Assembly (NCBI GenBank): GCA_017477685.1
Contig: JAFUUT010000020.1
Coordinates: 1-6,087 of the forward strand
Source: a bacterium
GTDB lineage: Bacteria > Cyanobacteriota > Vampirovibrionia > Gastranaerophilales > Gastranaerophilaceae
Direction: 5' to 3'
Length of the DNA stretch: 6,087 nt
A program made the translations under genes and the position numbers. Within the stretch, counting starts at the first letter, position 1; each line of letters opens with the position of its first letter. Below the pieces are notes generated by a model. It was not told the DNA's origin. It worked only from the letters and a program-made list of their open reading frames with translations, and did not search any database. Below are positions 1-5,806 of the stretch, in pieces.

Positions 1-388
1 CACAACGGTCATGGTTGCCAAAAGCGAAATACCACGGACTGTTCAGACGTTCAAAATATGGTAATACAGCTTTTAACTCTTTTTCAAACGGTTTATCAAT
101 TAAATCACCTGTTACCATGACAAAATCAACATCTTTATGCTCATTAATCTGATTAATCGCATCATCAAGCAACGCCGGAGATTCGCCGGTCATCTTATAT
201 GTAGTATTTGTGCCATCTTCCACAAAATGAATATCACTTAATTGAATAAACTTTAAGCTTGCAGAAGTGCTATAAGCCTTAAGCCCCCACAGCATAACAA
301 AGGTCAAAGCAACGGTAATAAAAGCATTATACAATCCTTTAAAAAAGTTATGAGATTTTCTGTTTTTATTCCTGAGATATCTCTTCAT
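1..388 (-). CDS. Membrane-anchored calcineurin-like metallophosphoesterase, N-terminal part (cut by window edge)
   Basis: The first 129 residues are present; the C-terminal half lies beyond base 1. A basic N-terminus (MKRYLRNKNRK) is followed by one hydrophobic segment at about residues 19-39, after which the catalytic domain starts, so the enzyme is probably an inner-membrane-anchored protein with its domain outside. Metallophosphoesterase signature blocks appear in order: SDIH (Asp52, His54), GD (Gly94-Asp95) and GNHD (Gly124-Asp127); in this family they ligate the two metal ions. The substrate cannot be told; YkuE-like phosphoesterases are the nearest general type. The ATG at 386-388 lies inside the 3' end of the upstream TPR gene, overlapping it by 23 nt in another frame, and a weak GGAA lies about 10 nt upstream. 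Translation is therefore probably coupled to the TPR gene. Family assignment is firm; function is open. Confidence 0.88.
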   Translation of the reverse strand, partial: MKRYLRNKNRKSHNFFKGLYNAFITVALTFVMLWGLKAYSTSASLKFIQLSDIHFVEDGTNTTYKMTGESPALLDDAINQINEHKDVDFVMVTGDLIDKPFEKELKAVLPYFERLNSPWYFAFGNHDRC

Positions 389-1295
389 TTTGCTTTGTTT
401 CCAATATAGACTTTATTTCATTATACCTTGCTTCAAGATATTCGTCATCATTAGACAGTAGGATAGCTTTATCAAAATCATTTAACGCTGCAAAATAATC
501 TCCCAATGCATAATCACATAACCCTAAATACTCATATATTTTTGAGGTTTGTATATTCTTTAACAGACTTTTGAAAATATCTTTTGCTTCCTGATAAGAT
601 CCCTGCTTATAAAGGATTTTAGCTTTATCGAACTGATATTCCGGAGCATTGTTGATAGTTAAGGCAACAGCGTTATCACGCTTGGCTTGAGCAATCATAC
701 CTAACGCAAATTCTGCACGTGCTTTTAGCGCATAGGCAAGATCATCTTTCGGATTTGAAACTAAGTATTTATCTAAAGGGTTTAAAGCCGCTTCATATTT
801 GCCAATTTCATAAAGAACAATAGCATTACCCAAATATGCAGGAGCGAAATCAGTTCTTGCGGAGGATGATGCATTATACGCATCAACGGCATGTTTATAA
901 TCATTTTTAGAACGATAAAATTCGCCTAAATAAAAGTATGCCAAATACGCATTTTGTGCTTTTGTACCCTCAATTAGTGTTTGAAGTTCTGCCTGTTCAT
1001 CACCAATTCTTTTATATTCCATGGCTTTTTTGATATAAGGATTGACATTTTCAACAAATGTAGACTTATCACCGGTAATTACATGCGATAAACCCCTTTT
1101 TAAGTCATATGCCTTTTGACTGTTAGGATTTAGCTGTATAATTCTATCCAAATATTGAATAGCAGAGTTATAATCACCCATAACACAATAATTTGCGACT
1201 ATATCAAAGTAGTCGTCCTCTATTTCATCCGCAAAAGCAGGACTAAAACCGCAAATTGAAAATATTAAAAAAAACGATAAAATTATCTTTTTCAT
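366..1295 (-). CDS. Secreted tetratricopeptide-repeat protein
   Basis: A 309-residue protein with a typical signal peptide: Lys2-Lys3, a hydrophobic core through about residue 18, and a signal peptidase I site after AFA (residue 22) before DEIEDD. A cysteine at residue 15 lacks a proper lipobox, so it is not called a lipoprotein. The mature part is nearly all helical repeats: one TPR at about 25-60 (GDYNSAIQYLDRIIQLNP), then about five consecutive 33-34-residue units from about 114 to 284, with the usual A/G/Y pattern (for example NDYKHAVDAYNAS, GKYEAALNPLDKYL, GDYFAALNDFDKAI). TPR domains are protein-binding scaffolds, so a role in assembling or presenting an envelope partner is plausible, but no partner is identified. 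The gene overlaps the downstream phosphoesterase by 23 nt, forming an operon. Its ATG has no Shine-Dalgarno and sits 6 nt after a perfect extended -10 box. Confidence 0.9.
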   Translation of the reverse strand: MKKIILSFFLIFSICGFSPAFADEIEDDYFDIVANYCVMGDYNSAIQYLDRIIQLNPNSQKAYDLKRGLSHVITGDKSTFVENVNPYIKKAMEYKRIGDEQAELQTLIEGTKAQNAYLAYFYLGEFYRSKNDYKHAVDAYNASSSARTDFAPAYLGNAIVLYEIGKYEAALNPLDKYLVSNPKDDLAYALKARAEFALGMIAQAKRDNAVALTINNAPEYQFDKAKILYKQGSYQEAKDIFKSLLKNIQTSKIYEYLGLCDYALGDYFAALNDFDKAILLSNDDEYLEARYNEIKSILETKQNEEISQE

Positions 1296-1301
1296 ACCAA
1301 A

Positions 1302-1331
1302 ATTATATCATAAATGAACGAAGCTTGCTAA
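1302..1331 (-). promoter_or_regulatory. Extended -10 promoter for the TPR/phosphoesterase operon, predicted leaderless
   Basis: On the minus strand a TGATATAAT extended -10 occupies 1310-1302, with TATAAT at 1307-1302. A partial -35, TTAGCA (1331-1326), lies 18 bp upstream. Only six bases (TTTGGT) separate TATAAT from the ATG at 1295, so normal spacing puts transcription start at or next to the A of the ATG. No Shine-Dalgarno is present. The boxes are seen directly; leaderless expression is inferred. Confidence 0.6.
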
Positions 1332-1339
1332 GCCATACA

Positions 1340-1356
1340 TTTTTGTTTTACAAAAA
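1340..1356. repeat. Inverted repeat overlapping the -35 of the M48-like gene (possible operator)
   Basis: Seven-base arms TTTTTGT and ACAAAAA flank a TTT centre. The repeat overlaps the -35 hexamer (1347-1352) of the plus-strand promoter and lies just upstream of the minus-strand promoter's -35. Its position suits a regulator binding site, but A/T-only arms of this length can arise by chance in DNA this AT-rich. Confidence 0.35.
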
Positions 1357-1374
1357 ATTATTTTAGAGTAAAAT
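1347..1374 (+). promoter_or_regulatory. Sigma-70-type promoter of the M48-like gene
   Basis: TTTACA (1347-1352) and TAAAAT (1369-1374) are separated by 16 bp. Transcription would start near 1381, giving a 5' leader of roughly 28 nt that contains the Shine-Dalgarno site. Both hexamers match the consensus at five of six positions. Confidence 0.65.
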
Positions 1375-1394
1375 ATTGGTGTGTATTTTACGAG

Positions 1395-1401
1395 AAAGGA
1401 G
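1395..1401 (+). promoter_or_regulatory. Strong ribosome binding site fixing the start at 1410
   Basis: AAAGGAG ends 8 nt before the ATG at 1410. This settles the start of the M48-like gene and contrasts with the SD-less starts of the TPR and 454-residue genes in the same window. Confidence 0.85.
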
Positions 1402-1409
1402 AAAGCTAA

Positions 1410-2231
1410 ATGAAAAAGGTATTATTATCGTTGTTTATAGTTGTTGGCATGACAATACCGTCATTTGCAGCCACAACATATTCATCAGCAGCAAGAGTTC
1501 AGGAAGTCGGAGAAAAATTATTGACTTCAAACGGAATTCCAAAGACAAATATCCAATTCATGGTTGTTTCAGACACTCCAAACAACTCTGAATTCATCAA
1601 TAACAAGGTTATCAATGTATCAAGTGCAGAACTTGCATTTGCGGGTAATGACAATGAAACAGCCGCTGTTGTTGCAACAGAAATCGGTCATATTATTCTT
1701 GGCCACAGCTCAAAGAATAAAGTTATTTCAATGTTAACAACACCTACAAATACAGATGTTGCACCAAATGCGACTTTGCAAACATTCGCATCTAACTACA
1801 AAACAACAAAACAAGACAAAGAAGCAGATTTAGTTGCGGTTAACCTTATGGTAAGCGCAGGATACAATCCGCTTGCACTTATTGTTGTATTAACAAAACA
1901 AACAGGAACATACTGGGATACACTCGTAGGACGTCCTGCAAATGCTGAAAAAGCACTAAACGTATATGACTACATCAGCTATACATATCCTGACAAATTG
2001 AAAGTAGGTTATGGATGTAATGAATACAGAAACTTTTTAGCATATGCTGATACTATCACTGAAACAAGAAAAGAAAGCAAAAAATTAACAAAAGCTTATA
2101 ATAAGACATATTCAAAAGCAAAGAAAAACACCGCAAAAAGTATAACAAAATTCAAAACTCGCGGCGGTATCAGCGGATGGGATGCAGTATACGGACTATT
2201 AAATACTCCTGTTCCATCAACAACAAAATAA
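1410..2231 (+). CDS. Secreted M48-family peptidase-like protein with degenerate zinc motif (TExxH)
   Basis: A 273-residue protein with a signal peptide (Lys2-Lys3, hydrophobic core, cleavage after SFA at about residue 20). Residues 29-160 follow the M48 zinc-metallopeptidase plan: RVQEVGEKLL at 29-38, a VINVSSAELAF stretch where M48 proteins have their strand before the active site, then ATEIGHIILGH at 89-99, and DKEADLVAVNLMVSAGYNP at 136-154, matching the conserved EAD...AGY.P block that supplies the third zinc ligand (Glu138). In active enzymes the helix reads HExxH. Here the first histidine is Thr90 (codon ACA), while Glu91, His94 and His99 are kept. Loss of a zinc ligand argues for a weakened or non-catalytic protein, although His99 might substitute. 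Residues after about 205 are Lys-rich (KKLTKAYNKTYSKAKK) with no recognised domain. The gene is monocistronic, with its own promoter, Shine-Dalgarno and terminator. Fold assignment is fairly sure; role unknown. Confidence 0.85.
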   Translation: MKKVLLSLFIVVGMTIPSFAATTYSSAARVQEVGEKLLTSNGIPKTNIQFMVVSDTPNNSEFINNKVINVSSAELAFAGNDNETAAVVATEIGHIILGHSSKNKVISMLTTPTNTDVAPNATLQTFASNYKTTKQDKEADLVAVNLMVSAGYNPLALIVVLTKQTGTYWDTLVGRPANAEKALNVYDYISYTYPDKLKVGYGCNEYRNFLAYADTITETRKESKKLTKAYNKTYSKAKKNTAKSITKFKTRGGISGWDAVYGLLNTPVPSTTK

Positions 2232-2245
2232 ATTTATTCAATAAA

Positions 2246-2288
2246 ACAAGCGGCGTTTGGACAAATCCAAACGCCGCTTGCTTTAAAA
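2246..2288. terminator. Strong bidirectional Rho-independent terminator
   Basis: A perfect 14-bp stem has CAAGCGGCGTTTGG at 2247-2260 and its complement at 2267-2280, with a loop of ACAAAT (an A-T pair can close it to a CAAA tetraloop). On the plus strand it is followed by CTTTAAAATTT and on the minus strand by TTTTATT. It lies between two convergent genes, 15 nt after the M48-like stop and 13 nt after the stop of the small minus-strand gene, so it can end both transcripts. Confidence 0.9.
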
Positions 2289-2293
2289 TTTAT

Positions 2294-2770
2294 TTAGAAC
2301 CAAGTTCTTGGATCATACCAATGTGATTCCGCTTTTGATGATTTTTGCTCGACAAAATGGTTTTGTCCGTCATCTTTTGTATTTACAAAAGTTTTATCCG
2401 GCTCTTTTTTTCCTGTTTTAGCATCATAGGTGCCAAAAACTGTATAACTATCAATATTTCCGTCACGATCATTATCATATGCTCTGACTGTATGAGCATT
2501 AGAAGGATCTGTACGATCTACATATTGATAATCAACGCGTCCGGATTTTTTATCAACATGGACCATAATAGCTGGCGCAGAACCTTGTGAGGTATTATCA
2601 TAACGAAATGTTCTCCTCACAGGATTTTCATGAACAAACACCGAAGGCTTTCCACCTGTTTTTGATAATGCTTGCTGCAGGCCCGGCACTCCCTTTTGAT
2701 TTCGATTTAAATTGGGAGTATATGTTTTTGGATTAAATCCGCTCCCGCCAATTCTTCCGTCACAAACCAT
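2294..2770 (-). CDS. Small protein of unknown function with an EF-hand-like DxDxDG loop
   Basis: The protein is 158 residues, starting at the ATG at 2768-2770, which has a perfect Shine-Dalgarno (AAAGGAGA) six bases upstream. The frame stays open upstream to a GTG at 2881, but that stretch lacks a ribosome site and reads unlike the rest, so the longer start is rejected. There is no signal peptide or membrane segment. The N-terminal third is Gly/Pro/Asn-rich and probably disordered. Residues about 67-112 look like beta-strands (IMVHVDKKSGRVDYQYVD) and lead into DNDRDGNIDSY at 99-109, whose D-x-D-x-D-G-x-I-D spacing resembles calcium-binding EF-hand or dockerin-type loops. The final ligand position holds Thr, not Glu. 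The C-terminus is aromatic (SHWYDPRTWF). I do not recognise the family. It has its own promoter region and shares a terminator with the convergent M48-like gene. Confidence 0.75.
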   Translation of the reverse strand: MVCDGRIGGSGFNPKTYTPNLNRNQKGVPGLQQALSKTGGKPSVFVHENPVRRTFRYDNTSQGSAPAIMVHVDKKSGRVDYQYVDRTDPSNAHTVRAYDNDRDGNIDSYTVFGTYDAKTGKKEPDKTFVNTKDDGQNHFVEQKSSKAESHWYDPRTWF

Positions 2771-2776
2771 AATGAA

Positions 2777-2798
2777 TCTCCTTTCTGATTTTATATCA
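2777..2798 (-). promoter_or_regulatory. Ribosome binding site and tentative extended -10 for the 158-residue protein
   Basis: AGGAGA (minus strand, 2782-2777) lies 6 nt before the ATG at 2770 and is convincing. Just upstream, TGATATAAA (2798-2790) fits an extended -10 and would give a short leader of about 13 nt. No good -35 is visible, and the area is so AT-rich that other -10 candidates exist, for example TATAAT at 2909-2904. Confidence 0.5.
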
Positions 2799-2936
2799 AT
2801 ATTACTTTTGTATATAAATCGTATATAAATATAAAAACATTTCAGATTTAAAAATTGCCAAAATTCACTCCCTCGCCTCACATCATATCATATAATATCA
2901 AGCATTATAACTGGGTTTAAGGCGTTTGAAAATTGT

Positions 2937-2954
2937 GTTTACAAAAGTTTACAA
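2937..2954. repeat. Tandem GTTTACAA pair, 10-bp period
   Basis: GTTTACAA occurs at 2937-2944 and again at 2947-2954, one helical turn apart, in the gap between the 158-residue gene and the PAP2 gene. Same-face spacing suits a dimeric or cooperative DNA-binding protein, but two short AT-rich copies are weak evidence. Confidence 0.25.
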
Positions 2955-2986
2955 GTGAGGTTAGATAAGTCGGATAAGTATATAAC

Positions 2987-3030
2987 ACGTCCTCCCTTGG
3001 GGGAGGATGTCACAAAGTGACAGGAGAGGG
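2987..3030. repeat. Short GC-rich double-hairpin element downstream of the PAP2 gene
   Basis: Two adjoining hairpins stand out from AT-rich surroundings. The first is CCTCCC (2991-2996), loop TTGG, GGGAGG (3001-3006), extendable outward to 2987/3010 with one G-T pair. The second is TGTCAC (3008-3013), loop AAA, GTGACA (3017-3022). A GGAGAGGG tail follows (3023-3030). It starts 14 nt beyond the PAP2 stop. Neither strand has a U-run after the stems, so it is not a classical terminator. The abrupt change in composition and compact form suggest a dispersed palindromic repeat (REP- or MITE-like); copy number cannot be seen from one window. Confidence 0.55.
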
Positions 3031-3043
3031 TACTAAATAGCTT

Positions 3044-4027
3044 TTACTTTTTGCATAAATCTTCAACTTTGGTAAATATAAGAGGATACACCGCAGTAAT
3101 TACAAATCCAACAGCAAACATTAAAGCAAATGATATTAAGTGAGATAAATCAGCATCGAACGTATATTGAACCAACGGTAAAATTCCAAGAGCTAAAATC
3201 ATACCGATAACCCCGCGAATTGTACGAGTTTTGCGAGATGCAGATTTTGCATCATACGGAAAAAATCTTGCACACAAACATATTCCGTTTATTACGCCTA
3301 AAATCCAACCGGCATAAATAATTGAATTTGAAATTGCTTTCTCAGGATTTACCAATAATTTCCCGTTCACATAATCCATTGGATAATCTTTGAACAATAC
3401 ATACCAAACAAATAATGCAACCAGAACATTAACTATTGATGCAAATAATATGTATCTGTCTTTACTCTTTTCGCACCAATTAATAAGAGCATTTACCAAA
3501 AATATGAGAACAAAACCAATAGACAACCCGAAAATAACATCTTGTAATGTGTGTACCCCAAGATAATTTCTGGAAAAACCTACGAGTAAAATTCCCAAAA
3601 TAATTAATACAGATAGAAATTTATGCTTTTTAGCAAGCAGAAACGCCATTCCGCCCCAGCTAGATGCCGCAAGTTGAGAATGCCCGCTAGGGAAAGAATA
3701 CCCGCCCGCAAATCTATACGCCGCTTCCACAGGTTTAATTTTATCGTTCAATATCCAAGGACGATAAACACAGGCAGACATCTTGAAAAACTGAGCAACA
3801 AACAAACCCAGTCCGTTTAAAGAAAACAAATAAACCCCTGATTTAAAATCAAAACACCAATATATTAAACATACAACAAGAATCGGAATTTCTATTTCTC
3901 CGAATTTGGAAATCCACATAAAAAATCCATCAAAAACAGGTCCCACATGTATTCTCAAATTTTGTAAATACATAAGGTAATCAAATTGCGGATTCAGCCA
4001 ATTATCATTCGTTAAAAATTCCAACAT
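3044..4027 (-). CDS. PAP2-superfamily membrane phosphatase
   Basis: A 327-residue integral membrane protein with all three PAP2 phosphatase motifs: KxxxxxxRP (Lys82, Arg89-Pro90), PSGH (residues 113-116) and SRxxxxxHxxxD (Ser152-Arg153, His159, Asp163). In this family His159 forms the phospho-enzyme, His116 is the acid, and Asp163 orients His159, so it should be active. Likely substrates are lipid phosphates or pyrophosphates at the outer face of the membrane (phosphatidate, undecaprenyl-diphosphate or similar); the sequence does not decide. Segments around 44-57, 63-80, 137-151 and 161-181 belong to the core. Four more hydrophobic stretches (about 191-211, 232-252, 268-287, 294-316) extend it past a minimal PAP2 protein. 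The start has no Shine-Dalgarno; the 95-residue gene ends 42 nt upstream, so co-transcription is likely. The window shows no terminator with a U-run after the stop. Confidence 0.93.
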   Translation of the reverse strand: MLEFLTNDNWLNPQFDYLMYLQNLRIHVGPVFDGFFMWISKFGEIEIPILVVCLIYWCFDFKSGVYLFSLNGLGLFVAQFFKMSACVYRPWILNDKIKPVEAAYRFAGGYSFPSGHSQLAASSWGGMAFLLAKKHKFLSVLIILGILLVGFSRNYLGVHTLQDVIFGLSIGFVLIFLVNALINWCEKSKDRYILFASIVNVLVALFVWYVLFKDYPMDYVNGKLLVNPEKAISNSIIYAGWILGVINGICLCARFFPYDAKSASRKTRTIRGVIGMILALGILPLVQYTFDADLSHLISFALMFAVGFVITAVYPLIFTKVEDLCKK

Positions 4028-4028
4028 T

Positions 4029-4037
4029 ATAATATCA
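4029..4037 (-). promoter_or_regulatory. Extended -10-like box abutting the PAP2 start (doubtful promoter)
   Basis: TGATATTAT (minus strand, 4037-4029) ends one base before the ATG at 4027. Normal -10 spacing would start transcription inside codon 2, so it would not serve this ATG unless initiation happens unusually close. It is listed because the same box-next-to-start pattern occurs at two other SD-less genes here. Confidence 0.2.
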
Positions 4038-4069
4038 TTTAAACATTAATCAGCGATTTAAACAAATTA

Positions 4070-4357
4070 TTAAGCTATGTAAGAAATTTTGTTATCTTTT
4101 ATTTCTTGTGCCAACATTTGTGCTGCAGCTTTTTCTTGAGCAGCAGCCAGTTGATATAATGTTTCATTTTGGATTTTCTGCATAGCAAATTGTTTATCAG
4201 CTTCTGCAAGCATACCCATATTTATCATCGGATTTCCCATAAAAGACGGCAAATTTCTGCACATATTCATCAGGCGCATATTGTTTTGCATCATATTCCA
4301 CTGTGCATTATGCATCTGATGTGTTGCATTCAACCGTGCCATAAGCGATACTAACAT
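4070..4357 (-). CDS. Methionine-rich small protein of unknown function
   Basis: A 95-residue protein with 14 methionines, 13 of them in the first 59 residues. The Met/Asn/Gln-rich N-terminal half (for example NMMQNNMRLMNMC at 21-33) is followed by GNPMINMGML at 41-50 and a predicted alpha-helix from about 51 to 88 rich in Ala, Gln and Glu (YQLAAAQEKAAAQMLAQEIK). There is no signal peptide or clear membrane span; one Cys is at residue 33. The composition allows Met-mediated binding (hydrophobic grooves or soft metals), but spacing does not match known copper-binding Met motifs, so no function is assigned. It is preceded by the best promoter in the window (4394-4422) and a weak GGGG eight bases before the ATG. 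It lies between two membrane-protein genes on the same strand, 79 nt after the upstream one. It is probably a real gene, given its promoter and full-length open frame. Confidence 0.7.
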   Translation of the reverse strand: MLVSLMARLNATHQMHNAQWNMMQNNMRLMNMCRNLPSFMGNPMINMGMLAEADKQFAMQKIQNETLYQLAAAQEKAAAQMLAQEIKDNKISYIA

Positions 4358-4393
4358 AATTTATACCCCACTACTTTGCCTTGCTACAGATGT

Positions 4394-4422
4394 AGTATAA
4401 CATAAATTTATTACTTTTGCAA
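4394..4422 (-). promoter_or_regulatory. Promoter of the Met-rich gene (and probably PAP2)
   Basis: On the minus strand TTGCAA (4422-4417) is separated by exactly 17 bp from TATACT (4399-4394), which is preceded by TG at the extended -10 position. Transcription would start near 4387, giving a leader of about 30 nt. It lies in the gap after the 454-residue gene, so the Met-rich and PAP2 genes can be expressed independently of it. Confidence 0.7.
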
Positions 4423-4436
4423 GTGTTATAAAAAAA

Positions 4437-5801
4437 TTATTTTATACCTGCATTATTTATAAAATCTTCCATTTTAACAGGTTTTACAGAAAGATTAAAA
4501 GCTTTTTTATTTTGTGCTTCAACATCTTTTGCAACGTCATGCCTAATCATTTTGTTAATCAAAGTAGGAATTACATACCCCATCGCAACCATCAAAATAA
4601 CCATATTCGACCAGAATATACCGGAAGAAACCTTTTTATTTACTGTTGAAATTTTACCGTTTTTGACCTCATCATAAACTTGCTTTATCGGTTTTATTTT
4701 AGGGAATATTTTGCGAATAACAGAACTGTTAGAACCATCATCCATACATAATTTTGTACCAAATATACGATCACACATATTTGTAAATACACTTGCCAAA
4801 AGCAAATCTCCGCCAAAAAATACCGCATCACCTATACACTGTCTTATGGCTAAATCTTTTCGTTCCGTATTGTTTCTTCCTGCAAGAAGATTTACCCCTA
4901 CAAATGAGGTGTTACCCAAGAAAAACGGTAATCGGGACATATAAATGCCTTTGTTATAATCAAACCACCTTGAGCCGTTTCTTAATTTTTGGACTATTTT
5001 ATTTGGATTTTTTGAATATAAAGTAGCAAAAGCCGCCAAAGACATGCCAAGTGCTGTAAATACCGTCAAACCTGCCGCCGCAAGATATTTTTTCTTTTTG
5101 TTCTTCTCATAACTTTCAGCTCTTTTTTCGACGGTTTCTTTATCCGCCATGCCCATTTCAGCACTAAAACCTGCTTGACCTGTTTTCTTTCTGGTTATTT
5201 CGTTATTTAGAAAAAGAACTGTTGCTCCGGAACCAAAAGTAAAAATACAATCCGAAACAAAGACTGCGTTTTTGGCTTTTATCAGTTTTTGTCTTAATTT
5301 TTCCGTATCACCGTCTACAGATTTCAATAACTCCTTAATATCAATCTTTTGTGCATACTTCTTTTTAGGAAAAAATCTGTTAAACAAAGATTCCAAAGGG
5401 TACCTGTTAGTTTTATCTGCCATTTTTTGAAGTTCGGGCATCATCAAATATTTATCTTTGAGAAATTTATTAGAAATAATCATAGCTTTGTGATTATTTG
5501 ACCAAAAACTTTTTGTTAGTTTTGCAATATGTTTCATAGCAAAACGGTTTGACAGAGGCAATGTTACAAACGGTGTTAACCACACTAAAACATAATTTAT
5601 CAAATACCTACGGGTTTTTTCTTGCCTTTCGGTATCATTATTTGCCATAATTAGCCAAGGGATTGTACACCCAAATGTATCTATAAGCCCGCGAGAGAGC
5701 ATTACACTTGAATCAAGTTCACGTGTAGTATTATAAAAGCCATTTTTTAATCCGTTTTTAACAATGGCACTATATCTTTTGTATGCACCTGAAACTTTCA
5801 T
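4437..5801 (-). CDS. Multi-pass membrane protein of unknown function with a repeated NN-(D)-TER motif
   Basis: I do not recognise the family. The 454 residues contain hydrophobic stretches at about 39-53, 66-83, 176-198, 238-261, 292-307, 322-340 and 394-415, separated by strongly basic stretches (KNKKKKY at 233-239, RFFPKKKY at 142-149), so it is probably an integral membrane protein with cytoplasmic Lys-rich loops. Two regions look related: SRGL at 36-39 followed by NNDTERQEKTRR at 54-65, and SRLP at 289-292 followed by NNTERKDLAIR at 310-320, each framed by hydrophobic segments, suggesting an internal duplication. The ends (MKVSGAYKRY, and MEDFINNAGIK) are soluble. There is no signal peptide. 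The ATG at 5801 has no Shine-Dalgarno but lies five bases after TATAAT. The next same-strand gene begins 79 nt downstream under its own promoter. That it codes is well supported by length and composition. Confidence 0.85.
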   Translation of the reverse strand: MKVSGAYKRYSAIVKNGLKNGFYNTTRELDSSVMLSRGLIDTFGCTIPWLIMANNDTERQEKTRRYLINYVLVWLTPFVTLPLSNRFAMKHIAKLTKSFWSNNHKAMIISNKFLKDKYLMMPELQKMADKTNRYPLESLFNRFFPKKKYAQKIDIKELLKSVDGDTEKLRQKLIKAKNAVFVSDCIFTFGSGATVLFLNNEITRKKTGQAGFSAEMGMADKETVEKRAESYEKNKKKKYLAAAGLTVFTALGMSLAAFATLYSKNPNKIVQKLRNGSRWFDYNKGIYMSRLPFFLGNTSFVGVNLLAGRNNTERKDLAIRQCIGDAVFFGGDLLLASVFTNMCDRIFGTKLCMDDGSNSSVIRKIFPKIKPIKQVYDEVKNGKISTVNKKVSSGIFWSNMVILMVAMGYVIPTLINKMIRHDVAKDVEAQNKKAFNLSVKPVKMEDFINNAGIK

Positions 5802-5806
5802 AATAC

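Noticed and set aside
1376..1591. 71-residue plus-strand ORF starting at a GTG
   Set aside because: It overlaps the promoter, ribosome site and 5' half of the M48-like gene in another frame and has no ribosome site of its own; it is a shadow.
2345..2590. 81-residue plus-strand ORF
   Set aside because: Antisense to the 158-residue gene, Ile/Cys-rich translation typical of reversed coding sequence, no promoter or ribosome site.
2771..2881. N-terminal extension of the 158-residue protein to a GTG at 2881
   Set aside because: The extension has no ribosome binding site and overlaps AT-rich promoter-like DNA, whereas the ATG at 2770 has a perfect AGGAGA at ideal spacing.
2904..2909. Minus-strand TATAAT as main promoter of the 158-residue gene
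   Set aside because: No acceptable -35 at 16-18 bp and it implies a leader of about 127 nt with no other support; kept only as an alternative.
4169..4354. His/Ile-rich 61-residue plus-strand ORF
   Set aside because: It is the reverse of the Met-rich gene (CAT codons are antisense ATG). The minus-strand reading has the promoter.
4427..4446. Terminator for the 454-residue gene
   Set aside because: TATAAAA/TTTTATA arms are all A/T with no GC core, too weak to call, and overlap the stop codon.
4711..5026. Two overlapping 77-residue plus-strand ORFs
   Set aside because: Both are antisense to the 454-residue membrane protein and lack initiation signals.
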